Source of the DNA: Streptomyces drozdowiczii
GTDB lineage: Bacteria; Actinomycetota; Actinomycetes; Streptomycetales; Streptomycetaceae
Length of the DNA: 64,000 nt
NCBI RefSeq assembly: GCF_026167665.1
Contig: NZ_CP098740.1
Span: 6,944,001-7,008,000, forward strand
Direction: 5' to 3'
Both the position numbers and the translations under genes were made by a program. Shown piece after piece: positions 21,073 through 31,843 of this stretch. Within the stretch, counting starts at the first letter, position 1; each line of letters starts with the position of its first letter. The notes under the pieces are model-generated. The model did no database searches and was not told the DNA's origin. It saw only the letters and a program-made list of their open reading frames with translations.

Positions 21073-22901
21073 CACGGGAGGTCCTGGGCCCGGCGGGCCG
21101 CCGACGCGGGGAGGACGTCGTCGTCGGCCGGCGGGCGGGGGGTGTCCACCAGGGCGCGCACGGCGGGGTCGAGGACTTCGTGGAGGCTGGAGAGGCTGCC
21201 CCTCAGGAACAGCTTCCGCATCAGCGCGCGCTGGATCTTGCCGCTCGTGGTGCGGCGCAGGGTGCCGGGCCGGACCAGGACGACGTTGCCGACGGGCACG
21301 TCGAAGTCCCGTCCGGCCAGGGTCTGGATCCGGCAGGTCAGGTCCTGGAGCCGTGCCGTGTCGGTGTGGGGGACGCGCACCTCGTGCACGATGACGAGCT
21401 GTTCGCGGCCGGTGTCCACGGTGAAGACCGCACCGTGCCCGGCTCCGAGCGCCGGGTCGATCTCGCGGACGGCCCATTCGACGTCCTGGGGGTAGATGTT
21501 GCGGCCGTTGAGGATGATGACGTCCTTCAGGCGTCCGGTGACGTACAGCTCGCCGTCCTCGACGACGCCCAGGTCCCCGGTGCGCAGGAATCCGGAGTCG
21601 CCGCCCGCCAGGACCGCGTGAAAGGTGTGCGCGGTCTCGGCGGGGCGCCGCCAGTAGCCCTGGGCGACGCTGTCGCCGCGCAGCCAGATCTCGCCCACCC
21701 GGCCGCCGGGCAGCGGGCTGCCGCTGACGGGGTCCACGATCCGCAGGTCGAAGTCCTGGTCGACCGGGCCGCTGGAGACCAGGGTGCGGGAAGGTTCGCC
21801 GGGCCCGGGGGTGCGCAGTTCGTCGCGTTCGAGGGCGGCCGGGTCGAAGGCGCGGTGGCGGTACGGGGCGCCCGGGGTGGTTCCGGAGACGACGAGGGTG
21901 GCTTCGGCGAGTCCGTAGGCCGGGTACATGCTTCCGGGGCGCAGGCCCGCGGCGGCGAACCGGGCGGCGAAGGCGTCGAGGGTGTCGGCGCGGACCGGTT
22001 CGGCACCGTTGAGGGCGAGTCGCCAGCCGGAGAGGTCGAGTCCGGCGAGCTGGGCGTCGGTGACCCGCCGCAGGCACAGGTCGTAGCAGAAGTTGGGTCC
22101 GCCGCCGATGGTCACCCCGTGTTCGGAGATCATGCGGAGCCAGTTGACGGGCCGTTTGAGGAAGGCGGTGGCGGACATCTGGACGGACGCGGAACCCAGC
22201 CACAGGGGGTGCAGCAGGTGCGCGATCAGGCCCATGTCGTGGTAGTGCGGCAGCCAGCTGCCGAACCGGTCGGCGGGTGAGGTGCCGAGCGCCCGTCCGA
22301 TGGCCGCCTCGTTGGCGAGGAGGTTGCGGTGGCTGACCATGACACCGCGCGGCCGGGAGGTGGAGCCGGAGGTGTACTGGAGGAAGGCCAGGTCGTCGGG
22401 GCCGGTCGCGGGCGGTTCCCAGTCCTGTGCGGCCGAGGTCGCGCCGACGACGTCGGAGGCCAGGACGACGGCTTCGGCGCGGGTCTCCATGGCGAGCCAC
22501 AGGGACACTTCGGCGGCGCTCGCCGCATCGGTGAGGACGAGCCGCGCGCCGGTGTCCTTGATGATCCCGGAGACCCGGTGCAGGCGCTCGCCCCGGTCGC
22601 CGGGGAGCGGGGCGGGCACCGCGATGGCGCCCGCGTAGAGGCAGCCGACGAAGGCCTTGAGGAATTCGGGGCCCTGCGGGTGGAGCAGCAGCACCGGCTG
22701 GCCCTGGGCACCGTGGGAGCGCAGCCGGACGGCCAGGCTGCGCGCGGCGGCGTCGAGGTCCGCGTACGAGAGCCGTTCCTCGACCGGGCCCGCGGCCGTG
22801 TCGCGCAGGAAGATGTGCGCGTCCGCCTCGCCCAGGGCCCGCGCCCGATCCATGATCAGCTCGGTAAACGTTCGGTACTCGGTCAACGTAGGCCCCCTCA
22901 T
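21069..22901 (-). CDS. Fatty acyl-AMP ligase (FAAL/FadD-like)
   Basis: Adenylates a carboxylic acid and passes it to a carrier protein, feeding a free acid into the adjacent ACP. About 610 aa. Motifs: LQYTSGSTSRPRGVMVSHRNL (P-loop-like A3), LPHYHDMGLIAHLL, PAYGLAEATLVVSG, LRTGDLGVVEDGELYVTGRLKD and the C-terminal TTSGKIQR lysine. LPHYHDMGL and the YGLAEAT form are characteristic of FAALs rather than CoA ligases. The start at ATG 22901 is preferred over 22958, which would lie at or upstream of the predicted transcription start. First gene of the operon to 11966, controlled by the SARP-type promoter at 22957-22988. The acid substrate cannot be read from sequence. Confidence 0.9.
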   Translation of the reverse strand: MRGPTLTEYRTFTELIMDRARALGEADAHIFLRDTAAGPVEERLSYADLDAAARSLAVRLRSHGAQGQPVLLLHPQGPEFLKAFVGCLYAGAIAVPAPLPGDRGERLHRVSGIIKDTGARLVLTDAASAAEVSLWLAMETRAEAVVLASDVVGATSAAQDWEPPATGPDDLAFLQYTSGSTSRPRGVMVSHRNLLANEAAIGRALGTSPADRFGSWLPHYHDMGLIAHLLHPLWLGSASVQMSATAFLKRPVNWLRMISEHGVTIGGGPNFCYDLCLRRVTDAQLAGLDLSGWRLALNGAEPVRADTLDAFAARFAAAGLRPGSMYPAYGLAEATLVVSGTTPGAPYRHRAFDPAALERDELRTPGPGEPSRTLVSSGPVDQDFDLRIVDPVSGSPLPGGRVGEIWLRGDSVAQGYWRRPAETAHTFHAVLAGGDSGFLRTGDLGVVEDGELYVTGRLKDVIILNGRNIYPQDVEWAVREIDPALGAGHGAVFTVDTGREQLVIVHEVRVPHTDTARLQDLTCRIQTLAGRDFDVPVGNVVLVRPGTLRRTTSGKIQRALMRKLFLRGSLSSLHEVLDPAVRALVDTPRPPADDDVLPASAARRAQDLPW

Positions 22902-22956
22902 GGTGCGCTCGGGGCAGCAGCGGTACGCCCTCGTCCGCTCCCACCTGGGCGCCCGC

Positions 22957-22990
22957 ATCGTCCGTTCCGCGGCTAAAGCGGGGCTTGCAG
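22957..22990 (-). promoter_or_regulatory. SARP-type promoter of the FAAL operon
   Basis: Minus strand: CTGCAAG-4 bases-GCTTTAG, with GCAAGCCCCGCTTTAG at 22988-22973, then ten bases, then GACGAT (22962-22957) as -10. CTGCAAG is close to CGGCAAG, the heptad I recall for the SARP PimR. It matches the pccB site at 15 of 16 positions. It lies about 110-125 bp from the divergent SARP gene start. Confidence 0.7.
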
Positions 22991-23097
22991 CGTGCGTGTG
23001 CGGGGGTTGCGGCGCCCGGTTCAGGGGGGCACCTGTCCGGAGCCGGGGTGGGTGGCGTGCCTAGCCTGGCCATCGAAAATCAGCCGGGGGAGGGCGT

Positions 23098-25742
23098 ATG
23101 CGTTTTCGAATACTGGGGCCGCTGGAGGTCGGCGGGGCCGGGGGGCCGGGGCCGGACTCCGGGGGCTCGAGAAATCTGACACCGCGCGCCGCGAAGATCC
23201 GGGTGGTCCTGGCCGCGCTTCTGGTACGGGCGAACGAGATCGTCTCCGTGGACACCCTGATCGACGAGCTGTGGGGCGAGGAGCCGCCCCGTACGGCCAC
23301 CACCACGTTGCAGGTGTACGTGTCCCAGCTGCGCAAGCTGCTGGACGAGGCGGACGCCGAGTACGGCAGGGACGCGCTGGTGACCCGGGCCCCGGCTACG
23401 AACTGCGGCTGGACCCCGCGCAGCTGGACCTCACCGTCTTCCAGGAGCTGTACGAGCGCGGGCAGGAGCGGATGGAGCAGCGCGAGTACGAGGCCGCTTC
23501 GCGGCTTCAGCGCCAGGCCCTGGCGCTGTGGCGCGGCCCGCTGCTTTCGGACACCCCGCACGGTCCGCTGCTGGACGGTACGGCGGTACGGCTGACGGAG
23601 GTGCGGACGGCGGCACTGGAACAGCGGATCCGGGCCGACCTCCACCTGGGACGGCAGCAGGCCCTCATCGGCGAGTTGCAGTCGGTGGTCGCGGAGTTCC
23701 CGCTGCGGGAGGAGTTCTTCGCCCATCTGATGGTCGCCCTGTACCGGTCGGGGCGGCAGGCGGACGCCCTCCAGGTCTTCTCCCGGCTGCGGCGCGGGCT
23801 GGTGGAGGAGCTGGGCATCGATCCCGGGCTCGAACTCCAGACGCTGCACCGGCAGATCCTGGGCGGCGACCCCGAGCTGCTGCGGCCGACGGGGGACGGC
23901 GGCACAGCCGGGGGCCCGGGGGCGGACCGTGCCCGGATCTCGGTTTCGGGCGCCGCGCCAGGACCGGGACCGGGGACGCCGGACGGCCCCGAGGCCCCGG
24001 CCGCGCACCGGCCCGTGGTGGAGCTGCCCCCCGCCGACCGGCTGTTCACCGGACGCGAGGAGGAGCTGGGTGCGCTGGCCTCGCTGCTGGCCGCGCCCGG
24101 TGGCCGGATCGTGGTCCTCAGCGGCCAGGTGGGCGTCGGCAAGACCGCCCTGGCCACGGAGGCGGCGCACCGGGCGGGCGAGCGCTTCCCGGGCGGCCGG
24201 GTCCTCCTCCGCATGCGGCCCGACGCGCACGAGGGCTGTGACGGCCTGGACGGTGCGGCGGCCGCCGCACGGATCGCCCGGCTGTACGGCGCCGAGGGCG
24301 CCCTGCCCGGGGACGCCCTGCCCGGGGACGCCCGCGAGCTGCGGGACCTGCTGCGGAGGCTGACCGGCGGCCGGCGCCTGCTGGTGGTCCTGGACTCGGT
24401 GGACCGTGCGGACCAGGTCGAGCCCTTGGCGGCGGCCCTGCCCGAGGCCAGGTTCCTGGTCACCTGCCGGCGGGTGCCGCCCGGGCTGGACGCGCGGGTA
24501 CTCCACCTCGACGTGCCGACGCCCAGGGAGGCGCGGCGGCTGCTGGTGGCCGCCCGCCGAGGGGCCGACGCGCCGGACGAGGCGGAGGCCGCGGAGATCG
24601 CCGACCTGTGCGGGCAGCTCCCGCTGGCGCTGCGCGCCGCCGCCCGCGCCGAACCGTGCGCGGCCGCCCGGTTCCGTGGCGCGGCGGGGCGCCTCGCGGA
24701 ACTCGACGCGGTGGCGCCCGGCTTCCTGGACCGGCTGGCCACGGCGTACGAAGACGTCGACAGCACGCGGCAGCGGGAGTTCCGGCTGCTGGGACTGCTG
24801 CCCGAGGGGCCCTTCGGAACGGAGTCGGCCGCCGCGGTCCTGGGCACGGACGCGGCCGGCGCACGAGCCGCGGTGGCGGAGCTGGTGGCGGCCGGGCTGG
24901 TCCGGGAGGAACTGCCGGGCGCCGGTCGCCCGGCGTGCTACCGGCTGTCCGAACCCCTGCGGCTGCTGGCGGCGGACCGGCTCGCCGCGCACGAGTCGGC
25001 GGACTCGGTACGAACGGCCACCGGCCGGCTGTGCGCCGCGTACGAGAAGGCGCTGCGCGAGACCTCCGCGGAGGTGGACGGGGCGCACTCCCTGGAGTGG
25101 CCCGCCCGGCAACGGCCCGCGTTCGTCGCGATGGTCCGGCAGGCGGCCCGGTCCGGGCTGTGGGAGCAGACCGTACGTCTGGCCGACGCGCTGACCGGTC
25201 TGCTGGAGACCCTTGCCGCGTGGGACGACTGGGAGAGCTGCCACCGGCTGGCCCTGGACGCCGCCCATCAGCTGGGCGATCTGCCGGCCCAGGCGCGGTT
25301 GCTCCGCTCGCTGGGCGACCGGGCCTGGCAGCGCCGCGAACTGCCGGCCGCCGCCGAACTGTACGAACGGGCCCTGCTGGCCGCCGACATCGCCTCCGAC
25401 CTGCTCGAACGGAGCCGTGCCCTGACGGGCCTGGCCGATCTGCGGCTGGACGCGGGCGCGGTCGACGGCGCCGCGGCCCTCCTCTCCCCCGCTCTGGACG
25501 CGGCCGCGCAGGACCCCCGCGCCCGGTTCGAGGCGCTGCGGGTGATGGGGCTGCTCGCGGTCGAGTGCGGGCGCCCGGCCACCGCGGAGGAGCACTTCGG
25601 CCAGTGCCTGTCCGAGGCGGTGGTCCTGGGGGACGCCCGTCTGGAGTCCTATGCCCGGCGCCGGCTGGCGGCCCTGCGCGCCCCGGCCCCGGACTGCTCG
25701 GAGGTCCGCCCGGGGGTCTGGCGGCTGCGTTCGGCGGCGTAG
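23098..25742 (+). CDS. AfsR-type SARP transcriptional activator with NB-ARC/TPR (apparent frameshift)
   Basis: Pathway activator of about 881 aa. Order: winged-helix DNA-binding domain (residues about 1-100, MRFRILGPLEV, WGEEPPRTATTTLQVYVSQLRKLL), BTAD dimerisation domain (about 100-250, with ELGIDPGLELQTLHRQIL at its end), NTPase domain with Walker A GQVGVGKTAL and LLVVLDSVD, and C-terminal helical TPR-like repeats. Near 23385-23391 the frame breaks; one added G gives TRGPGYELRLDP, the expected SARP sequence. The start ATG 23098 has GGGGGAGG upstream. A 15-bp tandem duplication at 24300-24329 gives an LPGDALPGDA repeat. SARPs bind heptads with 11-bp period next to -10 boxes; four such promoters occur in this window, so this protein is the obvious candidate activator. 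Divergent from the FAAL operon. Confidence 0.88.
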
Positions 25743-25782
25743 GCGGGCGGGGCGGGACCGGCCGGGCGGTGTCCGTTCGTCG

Positions 25783-25816
25783 GCTACGGCCCGGGTTTAG
25801 CGGAGCGCCCTAGCAT
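25783..25816 (+). promoter_or_regulatory. SARP-type promoter of mutAB
   Basis: GCCCGGGTTTAG (25789-25800) matches the GCCCGGCTTTAG part of the pccB site at 11 of 12 positions. Ten bases later comes TAGCAT (25811-25816), a good -10. That places the transcription start at or within a base or two of the mutA ATG at 25824, so the mRNA is probably leaderless. The upstream heptad is less well conserved (GCTACGG). Confidence 0.6.
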
Positions 25817-25823
25817 CCGCGCC

Positions 25824-27692
25824 ATGACGGTCCTGCCTGACGACGGGCTCTCCCTGGCCGCCGAGTTCCCCGACCCGACACATGAGCAGTGGCAGCGCCT
25901 GGTAGAGGGCGTGCTGCGCAAATCGGGCAGGGACGCCTCCGGCGACGGCGCGGAAGAAGCATTGTCCACCCAGCTCCAGGACGGGCTCACCGCCCGTCCG
26001 CTGTACACCGCGCGCGACAGCCTGCCCGAACCGGGCGCCGTGGGCCTTCCCGGCTTCGCCCCCTTCGTCCGCGGCGGCAGATCCGCGGGCAACGCCGCGA
26101 GCGGCTGGGACGTGCGCCAGCGCCTCACGGGCACCGACCCCGCGCGGGTGAACGAGGCCGTGCTCGCCGATCTGGAGAACGGCGGCACCTCGCTCTGGCT
26201 CCCCGTCGGCGCCGACGGCATCCCGGTCGGGGGCCTCGCCCCGGCCCTGGCCGGGGTCCACCTGGACCTCGCGCCCGTGGTGCTGGACGCCGGCGCCGCC
26301 CACGCGGAGGCGGCACGCGCGTTCCTGGACCTGTGTGCCGAGCGCGGGATGCCCGCCACGTCGGTCCGCGCGAACCTCGGGGCCGATCCGCTGGGCCACG
26401 AGGCCCGGACCGGCGAGCCGCTCGACCTCGCCGCCGCCGCCGAGCAGGCCCGGACCATCGCCTCCGGGTATCCCCTGGTCCGTACGCTGACCGTGGACGT
26501 CCTGCCGTACCACGAGGCGGGCGGCAGCGCCGCTCAGGAGCTGGGCCTGTCCCTGGCCACCGGGGTCGCCTACCTGCGCGCCCTCACCGAGCACGGCCTG
26601 AGCGCGGAAGCGGCCCTGGGCCAACTGGAGTTCCGGTACGCGGCCACCGCCGACCAGTTCCTGACGATCGCCAAGCTGCGGGCGGCGCGCCGGCTGTGGG
26701 CGCGGGTCGCCGAGGCATCGGGCGCCCCGGCGGCCGGGGCCCAGCTCCAGCACGCGGTGACCTCACCGGTGATGATGACCCGGCGTGACCCGTGGGTGAA
26801 CATGCTGCGCACCACCGTGGCCGGTCTGGCCGCCGGGGTGGGCGGCGCGGACGCGGTGACCGTGCTGCCGTTCGATCACGCGCTGGGCCTGCCCGACGCG
26901 TTCGCCCGGCGCATCGCCCGTAACACCTCCTCCATCCTGCTGGAGGAGTCCCACCTCGCCCGCGTGATCGACCCGGCGGGCGGCTCGTACTACGTCGAGC
27001 GCCTCACCGACGAACTCGCGCACGCCGCCTGGGAGTTCTTCCGGACCGTGGAGCAGGCGGGCGGTCAGGCGGCCGCGCTGCGCTCGGGCCTGGTCGCCGA
27101 ACGGCTCGCCGCCACCTGGGCCGAACGCCGGAAGGGCCTGGCCGAGCGCCGCGAACCGCTCACCGGCGTCAGCGAGTTCCCCCTCCTGGCCGAGAAGCCG
27201 GTGATCCGTGAGCCCGCACCCGCGGCTCCGGTCGGCGGCCTCCCCCGCGTCCGGTGCGACGAGGACTACGAAGCGCTGCGCGCCCGGAGCGACGCCCATC
27301 TGGCGGCGACCGGGAGCAGGCCGCGTGTGTTCATCGCCGCGCTGGGCCCGGCGGCGGTGCACACCGCGCGGGTCTCCTTCGCGTCGAACCTGTTCCGGGC
27401 GGGTGGCATCGAACCCGTCCACGAGCCGGTGTCCGTCGACCCTTCGACCGTCGCCGAGGCGTACCTCGCGAGCGGTGCGGACGCGGTCTGTGTGTGTTCC
27501 AGCGACGCGCTGTACGAGGAGCAGGCCGAGGCGGTCGTCGAGGCGCTCGTCGGGGCGGGTGCGCCGCTGGTGTTCCTGGCCGGCCGCCCACGGGCGTATC
27601 GCGGTGTGGACGCGTACGTCTTCGCGGGATGCGATGCGGTCGCCGTACTGGCCCTTGCCCTCGACCGTATGGACGTGACCCATGAGCAGTAG
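25824..27692 (+). CDS. mutA: Methylmalonyl-CoA mutase small (non-B12) subunit
   Basis: Structural subunit of the heterodimeric mutase that interconverts succinyl-CoA and (R)-methylmalonyl-CoA. 622 aa, full length. It shares the TIM-barrel fold with MutB ([56 protein letters not shown]). Its C-terminal domain lacks the D-x-H-x-x-G cobalamin ligand motif, as expected for the small subunit. The ATG lies only 7 bases after the presumed -10, so translation is probably leaderless. It overlaps mutB by 11 bases. Together with the kor genes it could turn 2-oxoglutarate into methylmalonyl-CoA for the PKS (inference). No epimerase gene is seen in the window. Confidence 0.93.
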   Translation: MTVLPDDGLSLAAEFPDPTHEQWQRLVEGVLRKSGRDASGDGAEEALSTQLQDGLTARPLYTARDSLPEPGAVGLPGFAPFVRGGRSAGNAASGWDVRQRLTGTDPARVNEAVLADLENGGTSLWLPVGADGIPVGGLAPALAGVHLDLAPVVLDAGAAHAEAARAFLDLCAERGMPATSVRANLGADPLGHEARTGEPLDLAAAAEQARTIASGYPLVRTLTVDVLPYHEAGGSAAQELGLSLATGVAYLRALTEHGLSAEAALGQLEFRYAATADQFLTIAKLRAARRLWARVAEASGAPAAGAQLQHAVTSPVMMTRRDPWVNMLRTTVAGLAAGVGGADAVTVLPFDHALGLPDAFARRIARNTSSILLEESHLARVIDPAGGSYYVERLTDELAHAAWEFFRTVEQAGGQAAALRSGLVAERLAATWAERRKGLAERREPLTGVSEFPLLAEKPVIREPAPAAPVGGLPRVRCDEDYEALRARSDAHLAATGSRPRVFIAALGPAAVHTARVSFASNLFRAGGIEPVHEPVSVDPSTVAEAYLASGADAVCVCSSDALYEEQAEAVVEALVGAGAPLVFLAGRPRAYRGVDAYVFAGCDAVAVLALALDRMDVTHEQ

Positions 27693-29877
27693 GAACAGCA
27701 TCCCCGACTTCTCCACCCTGGACCTGGGCTCCCCCGCTCCCGCCGGCTCGGAGGACCTGTGGGAGGCGGCGGTGAAGGAGACCACCGGGTCCGCCCCGGC
27801 CGACCTGGTGTGGGAGACCCCGGAAGGCATCGGCGTCAAGCCGCTGTACACCGGGCACGATGTGGAGGGTCTGGACTTCCTCGGTACGTATCCGGGGATC
27901 GCGCCGTATCTGCGGGGCCCGTATCCGACGATGTACGTCAACCAGCCGTGGACGATCCGGCAGTACGCGGGTTTCTCGACGGCGGAGGAGTCCAACGCGT
28001 TCTACCGGCGGAATCTGGCGGCCGGGCAGAAGGGCCTTTCGGTCGCCTTCGACCTGCCGACGCACCGGGGGTACGACAGCGACCACCCCCGCGTGACGGG
28101 CGACGTCGGCATGGCCGGTGTCGCAATCGACTCGATCTACGACATGCGCCAGCTCTTCGACGGCATCCCGCTCGACCGGATGTCGGTCTCGATGACGATG
28201 AACGGGGCCGTGCTGCCGGTCCTCGCGCTCTACATCGTGGCCGCCGAGGAGCAGGGCGTACCGCCGGAGAAGCTGGCCGGGACCATTCAGAACGACATTC
28301 TGAAGGAGTTCATGGTCCGCAACACCTACATCTATCCGCCGAAGCCGTCGATGCGGATCATCTCCGACATCTTCTCGTACACCTCGCAGAAGATGCCGCG
28401 CTACAACTCGATCTCCATCTCCGGCTACCACATCCAGGAGGCCGGGGCGACGGCCGATCTGGAGCTGGCGTACACCCTGGCCGACGGGGTCGAGTACCTG
28501 CGCGCGGGGCAGAACGCGGGGCTCGACGTCGACGCGTTCGCGCCACGGTTGTCCTTCTTCTGGGCGATCGGCATGAACTTCTTCATGGAGATCGCGAAGC
28601 TGCGCGCCGCCCGGCTGTTGTGGGCCAAGCTCGTGCAGCAGTTCGATCCGAAGAACGCCAAATCACTCTCCCTGCGCACCCACTCGCAGACCTCGGGCTG
28701 GTCGCTGACCGCGCAGGACGTCTTCAACAACGTCACCCGCACCTGCGTCGAAGCGATGGCCGCCACGCAGGGCCACACTCAGTCGCTGCACACCAACGCT
28801 CTGGACGAGGCGCTGGCCCTGCCCACCGACTTCTCCGCCCGCATCGCCCGCAACACCCAACTCCTCCTCCAGCAGGAATCCGGCACCGGTCGCGTCATCG
28901 ACCCGTGGGGCGGCAGCGCCTACGTGGAGAAACTGACGTACGACCTGGCGCGGCGGGCCTGGCAGCACATCGAGGAGGTCGAAGCCGCAGGCGGCATGGC
29001 CAAGGCCATCGACGCCGGCATCCCCAAGCTCCGCATCGAGGAAGCCGCCGCCCGCACCCAGGCCCGCATCGACTCCGGCCGCCAGCCCGTCATCGGCGTC
29101 AACAAATACCGCGTCGAGACCGACGAACAGATCGACGTCCTCAAGGTCGACAACACCTCCGTCCGCGCCCAGCAGATCGAGAAGCTGCGCCGACTGCGCG
29201 AGGAACGCGACGAACAGGCATGCCGGGCGACCCTGCACGCGCTGACCGCCGCCGCCGACCGGGGCGACGGCAACCTCCTCGCCCTGGCCGTGGACGCCGC
29301 CCGCGCCAAGGCCACCGTCGGGGAGATCTCCGATGCCCTGGAGAAGGTGTACGGCCGGCACGCGGGCCAGATCCGTACGATCTCCGGCGTGTACCGCCAC
29401 GAGGCAGGCGGATCTCCTCGCGTCGAGCGCACCCGCGCCCTCGTCGGCCGGTTCGAGGAGGCCGAGGGGCGCCGTCCCCGCGTCCTGGTCGCCAAGATGG
29501 GCCAGGACGGTCACGACCGGGGCCAGAAGGTGATCGCGACCGCCTTCGCCGACCTGGGCTTCGACGTGGACGTCGGCCCGCTCTTCCAGACCCCGGGCGA
29601 GGTCGCCCGGCAGGCGGTCGAGGCGGACGTCCACATCGTGGGCGTCTCGTCCCTGGCCGCCGGCCACCTCACCCTCGTCCCCGCGTTGCGGGAGGCGCTC
29701 GCGGCCGAGGGCCGCGAGGACATGATGGTGGTCGTCGGTGGCGTCATTCCGCCCGCCGACATCCCCACGCTCCTCGGCATGGGCGCCACCGCGGTCTTCC
29801 CACCCGGGACGGTCATCCCCGACGCGGCCCATGATCTGGTGCAGCGGCTCGCCGCCGAACTCGGTCACGAGCTGTAG
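27682..29877 (+). CDS. mutB: Methylmalonyl-CoA mutase large (B12-binding) subunit
   Basis: Catalytic adenosylcobalamin-dependent subunit. 731 aa. The N-terminal barrel includes the substrate-binding [25 protein letters not shown] region, [28 protein letters not shown] and [11 protein letters not shown]. The C-terminal B12 domain has [18 protein letters not shown] (the D-x-H-x-x-G lower-ligand histidine), [15 protein letters not shown] and [13 protein letters not shown]. Every expected motif is intact and there is no frameshift. The start ATG 27682 lies within the end of mutA. A strong bidirectional hairpin follows the stop. It would act with MutA in the cytosol. As a cluster-borne copy it duplicates primary metabolism, a common way of raising extender-unit supply. 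Confidence 0.95.
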   Translation: MSSRNSIPDFSTLDLGSPAPAGSEDLWEAAVKETTGSAPADLVWETPEGIGVKPLYTGHDVEGLDFLGTYPGIAPYLRGPYPTMYVNQPWTIRQYAGFSTAEESNAFYRRNLAAGQKGLSVAFDLPTHRGYDSDHPRVTGDVGMAGVAIDSIYDMRQLFDGIPLDRMSVSMTMNGAVLPVLALYIVAAEEQGVPPEKLAGTIQNDILKEFMVRNTYIYPPKPSMRIISDIFSYTSQKMPRYNSISISGYHIQEAGATADLELAYTLADGVEYLRAGQNAGLDVDAFAPRLSFFWAIGMNFFMEIAKLRAARLLWAKLVQQFDPKNAKSLSLRTHSQTSGWSLTAQDVFNNVTRTCVEAMAATQGHTQSLHTNALDEALALPTDFSARIARNTQLLLQQESGTGRVIDPWGGSAYVEKLTYDLARRAWQHIEEVEAAGGMAKAIDAGIPKLRIEEAAARTQARIDSGRQPVIGVNKYRVETDEQIDVLKVDNTSVRAQQIEKLRRLREERDEQACRATLHALTAAADRGDGNLLALAVDAARAKATVGEISDALEKVYGRHAGQIRTISGVYRHEAGGSPRVERTRALVGRFEEAEGRRPRVLVAKMGQDGHDRGQKVIATAFADLGFDVDVGPLFQTPGEVARQAVEADVHIVGVSSLAAGHLTLVPALREALAAEGREDMMVVVGGVIPPADIPTLLGMGATAVFPPGTVIPDAAHDLVQRLAAELGHEL

Positions 29878-29895
29878 CGCTGCCGCCCCCACGAC

Positions 29896-29940
29896 GACTG
29901 CCGCTCGCGGTCACCTCGACGGTGACCACGAGCGGCAGTC
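29896..29940. terminator. Bidirectional terminator between mutB and the PKS operon
   Basis: A 20-bp inverted repeat (29896-29915 with 29921-29940, one mismatch) around a 5-base loop TCGAC, placed exactly between the convergent ends of mutB (29877) and the hydrolase gene (29956). It should stop transcription from both sides. Confidence 0.85.
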
Positions 29941-29955
29941 GCTTTCCGGCGGGAG

Positions 29956-30792
29956 TCAGGACGCGGTCAGGACCTCGTGGAGGCGGACCGCGAAGGCCGT
30001 GGGGTGGGTCTTGAGGCCGTTGTGGCCGCCGGGGACGGATTCCAGCGGGGTGCCCAGGCGGTCCGCCAGATTCCGGGCGCAGCGGTAGGACCAGCTGCGG
30101 TCGGAGGGGCGGCCGGCCAGGGGGACGATGCGGGTCGGTCCGGACTTGAGGGCGTCGAGGTCGGCTTCGGACATCAGGTGGTGGCGGTAGGAGCCGATCT
30201 CGTGGGCGAGGAAGAACTCGATGTTGGCGAGCTGTTCGGGGGTCATGGGCGCCGGTACGACGTCGGGTTCGGCGTCCTGGGCGGTCACGTCGATGTCGTT
30301 GAACCGGGCCATGTGGGCCAGTGCGGGGCCCCAGCCGGAGGTGCGGTAGTCGCTCTCGGCGGCGGCGATCAGGCCGGCGGCCGCCTCCCGGTCGGCGCCC
30401 GTGAGCAGGGCCAGTTCGGACGGCTCGTGCGCCGCGTACACCGACACCAGGTCGGGCCGGCGCGCGGTCAGGTGCAGACCGATGACTCCGCCGACGCTGT
30501 GGCCGAACAGCAGCGAGGGCCCGTCCGCGAGTGCTTCCATCAGCAGCGCCAGGTCCTCGGTGTGCACCTGCGGGCCCAGTTCGGGGGCGGGGTCGCCCAC
30601 GGCGGAGCGGGACATGCCGCGCCGGTCGTAGGTGATGACCGTGCAGCGGTCGGAGAGCCGCTCGACGAGGGCCGCGGTGCGGCGCGCGTCGCCACCGCCG
30701 CCGTCCATCAGGAACAGCAGCGGGCCGGTCCCGGTCTTCTCGTAGTACAGCTCGGTGCCCGGTACGGACACATGGGCGGTCGTGGTCACCAT
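29956..30792 (-). CDS. Alpha/beta hydrolase
   Basis: Soluble hydrolase, 278 aa. Nucleophile elbow GHSVGG (LLFGHSVGGVIGLHL), oxyanion region LFLMDGGGGD, conserved YDRRGMSRS after strand beta-4, and the catalytic histidine in PGGHNGLKTHP near the C-terminus. The start is ATG 30792, 7 bases inside the upstream KASIII gene, so the two are coupled. Last gene of the big PKS operon. Its role could be editing (type II thioesterase-like), removal of an acyl group installed by KASIII, or a later ring-forming step; sequence alone does not decide. It is not a classical PKS type II thioesterase by length or motif spacing. Confidence 0.8.
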   Translation of the reverse strand: MVTTTAHVSVPGTELYYEKTGTGPLLFLMDGGGGDARRTAALVERLSDRCTVITYDRRGMSRSAVGDPAPELGPQVHTEDLALLMEALADGPSLLFGHSVGGVIGLHLTARRPDLVSVYAAHEPSELALLTGADREAAAGLIAAAESDYRTSGWGPALAHMARFNDIDVTAQDAEPDVVPAPMTPEQLANIEFFLAHEIGSYRHHLMSEADLDALKSGPTRIVPLAGRPSDRSWSYRCARNLADRLGTPLESVPGGHNGLKTHPTAFAVRLHEVLTAS

Positions 30793-31816
30793 GCGGGAAC
30801 TTCCTTGATCGTTACGACCCCGGCGGAGCTGATCCAGCCGGGTCCCTGGGAGAGCAGCAGGACGTGGTCACCGGGTGCGAGCTCGCCGGTGCGCACCAGG
30901 TGGTCGAGGGAGATGACCAGGTCGGCGGCGCCGACGTGGCCGACGGAGCGGCCGAAGTCCCAGCTGGAGCGGGACATCGGGAGGCCGAGGGGGCCATGAC
31001 CGAGAACTCGATCATGCGCCCGTCCTGGTTGATGGGGATGACGCGGGCGATGTCGGAGGCGTTCAGCCCGGCGTCGACCAGCGAGCGGTGCACGATGTCG
31101 AGGTCGAACGCGCCGATCCGTTCGACGGTCTCCGCGAGCGACATCTCCCGCTCGTTGAACAGGGCGGCCCGCTCGGCCACGGCCAGCCGTTCGCCCGCCC
31201 CGTCCTGCGGCGGCAGCAGCGACTCGTCGCCGCGGTGCCACGCCTCTAGTTCGGGCAGCGTCCCGGAGTTGACCGAGCGCACCTCGGCGAAGCCGTCCTC
31301 GCTGCTGAGCACGGCAGCGGCTGCCCCGTCGGCGAGGATGTAGGAGTCGCCGAAGCCGCGCCAGCGGTCGATCAGCGGGGTGGCGAAGTTCTGCGCGGTG
31401 GTCAGCAGCGCCGTCTCCACCTCGGCGGCGCCGGTCATCTGCCCGACCGCGACCTCCAGCGCGGCGAGCATGCCGTTGCAGCCCTGCCGGATGTGCAGCG
31501 ACGGCACCTGCCCGACCCCGAGTTCGCGCAGGACGTACGCGGGCGGATAGGACCCGTCGGGCCCCTGGTAGTAGACGCCGCTGTGTATATGCGACTCGAC
31601 GTCCTCGGCGTCCAGGCCGGACCGTTCCAGTGCCTGCCGGGCGGCGGTGACCGCCATGTCGAGCGCCGGTATCCCGTCCGACACATGGGTGCCGGTCAGA
31701 CCGCTCGCCTTGTACACCTCCTCGTCGTAGAGGCCGTCCGCGACCGCGTCCTCGGCACTCGTCCGGCGGGGCAGGAACACCCCGACCGAGCTGATGTACA
31801 CGCCTTCCACTCTCAC
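30786..31816 (-). CDS. KASIII-like acyltransferase, CerJ type (apparent frameshift)
   Basis: KASIII fold protein, about 343 aa. GTG 31816 is chosen with AAGGAG seven bases upstream. The nucleophile is Cys113 (IRQGCNGML). The standard His and Asn are both changed. The PHQAN-like motif reads IPINQDGRM (His lost, Asp265 three positions later), and the G-N motif reads SVGHVGAADL, placing His294 where Asn normally sits. A Cys/His/Asp set is what I recall for ester-forming KASIII acyltransferases such as CerJ and ChlB3, which move acyl groups from ACPs to hydroxyls. At 30989-30993 one C is missing from a run; restoring it joins VMAPLGLPMSRSSWDF. It lies immediately after a PKS that lacks a terminal docking or thioesterase domain, its probable acyl donor (inference). 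Confidence 0.82.
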
Positions 31817-31843
31817 GCCATGTCTCCTTGGTGACTCGGCTGT

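Noticed and set aside
24300..24329. 15-bp tandem repeat inside the SARP gene
   Set aside because: Only two in-frame copies, adding five residues in a loop of the NTPase domain; a minor length variation, not a functional repeat array.
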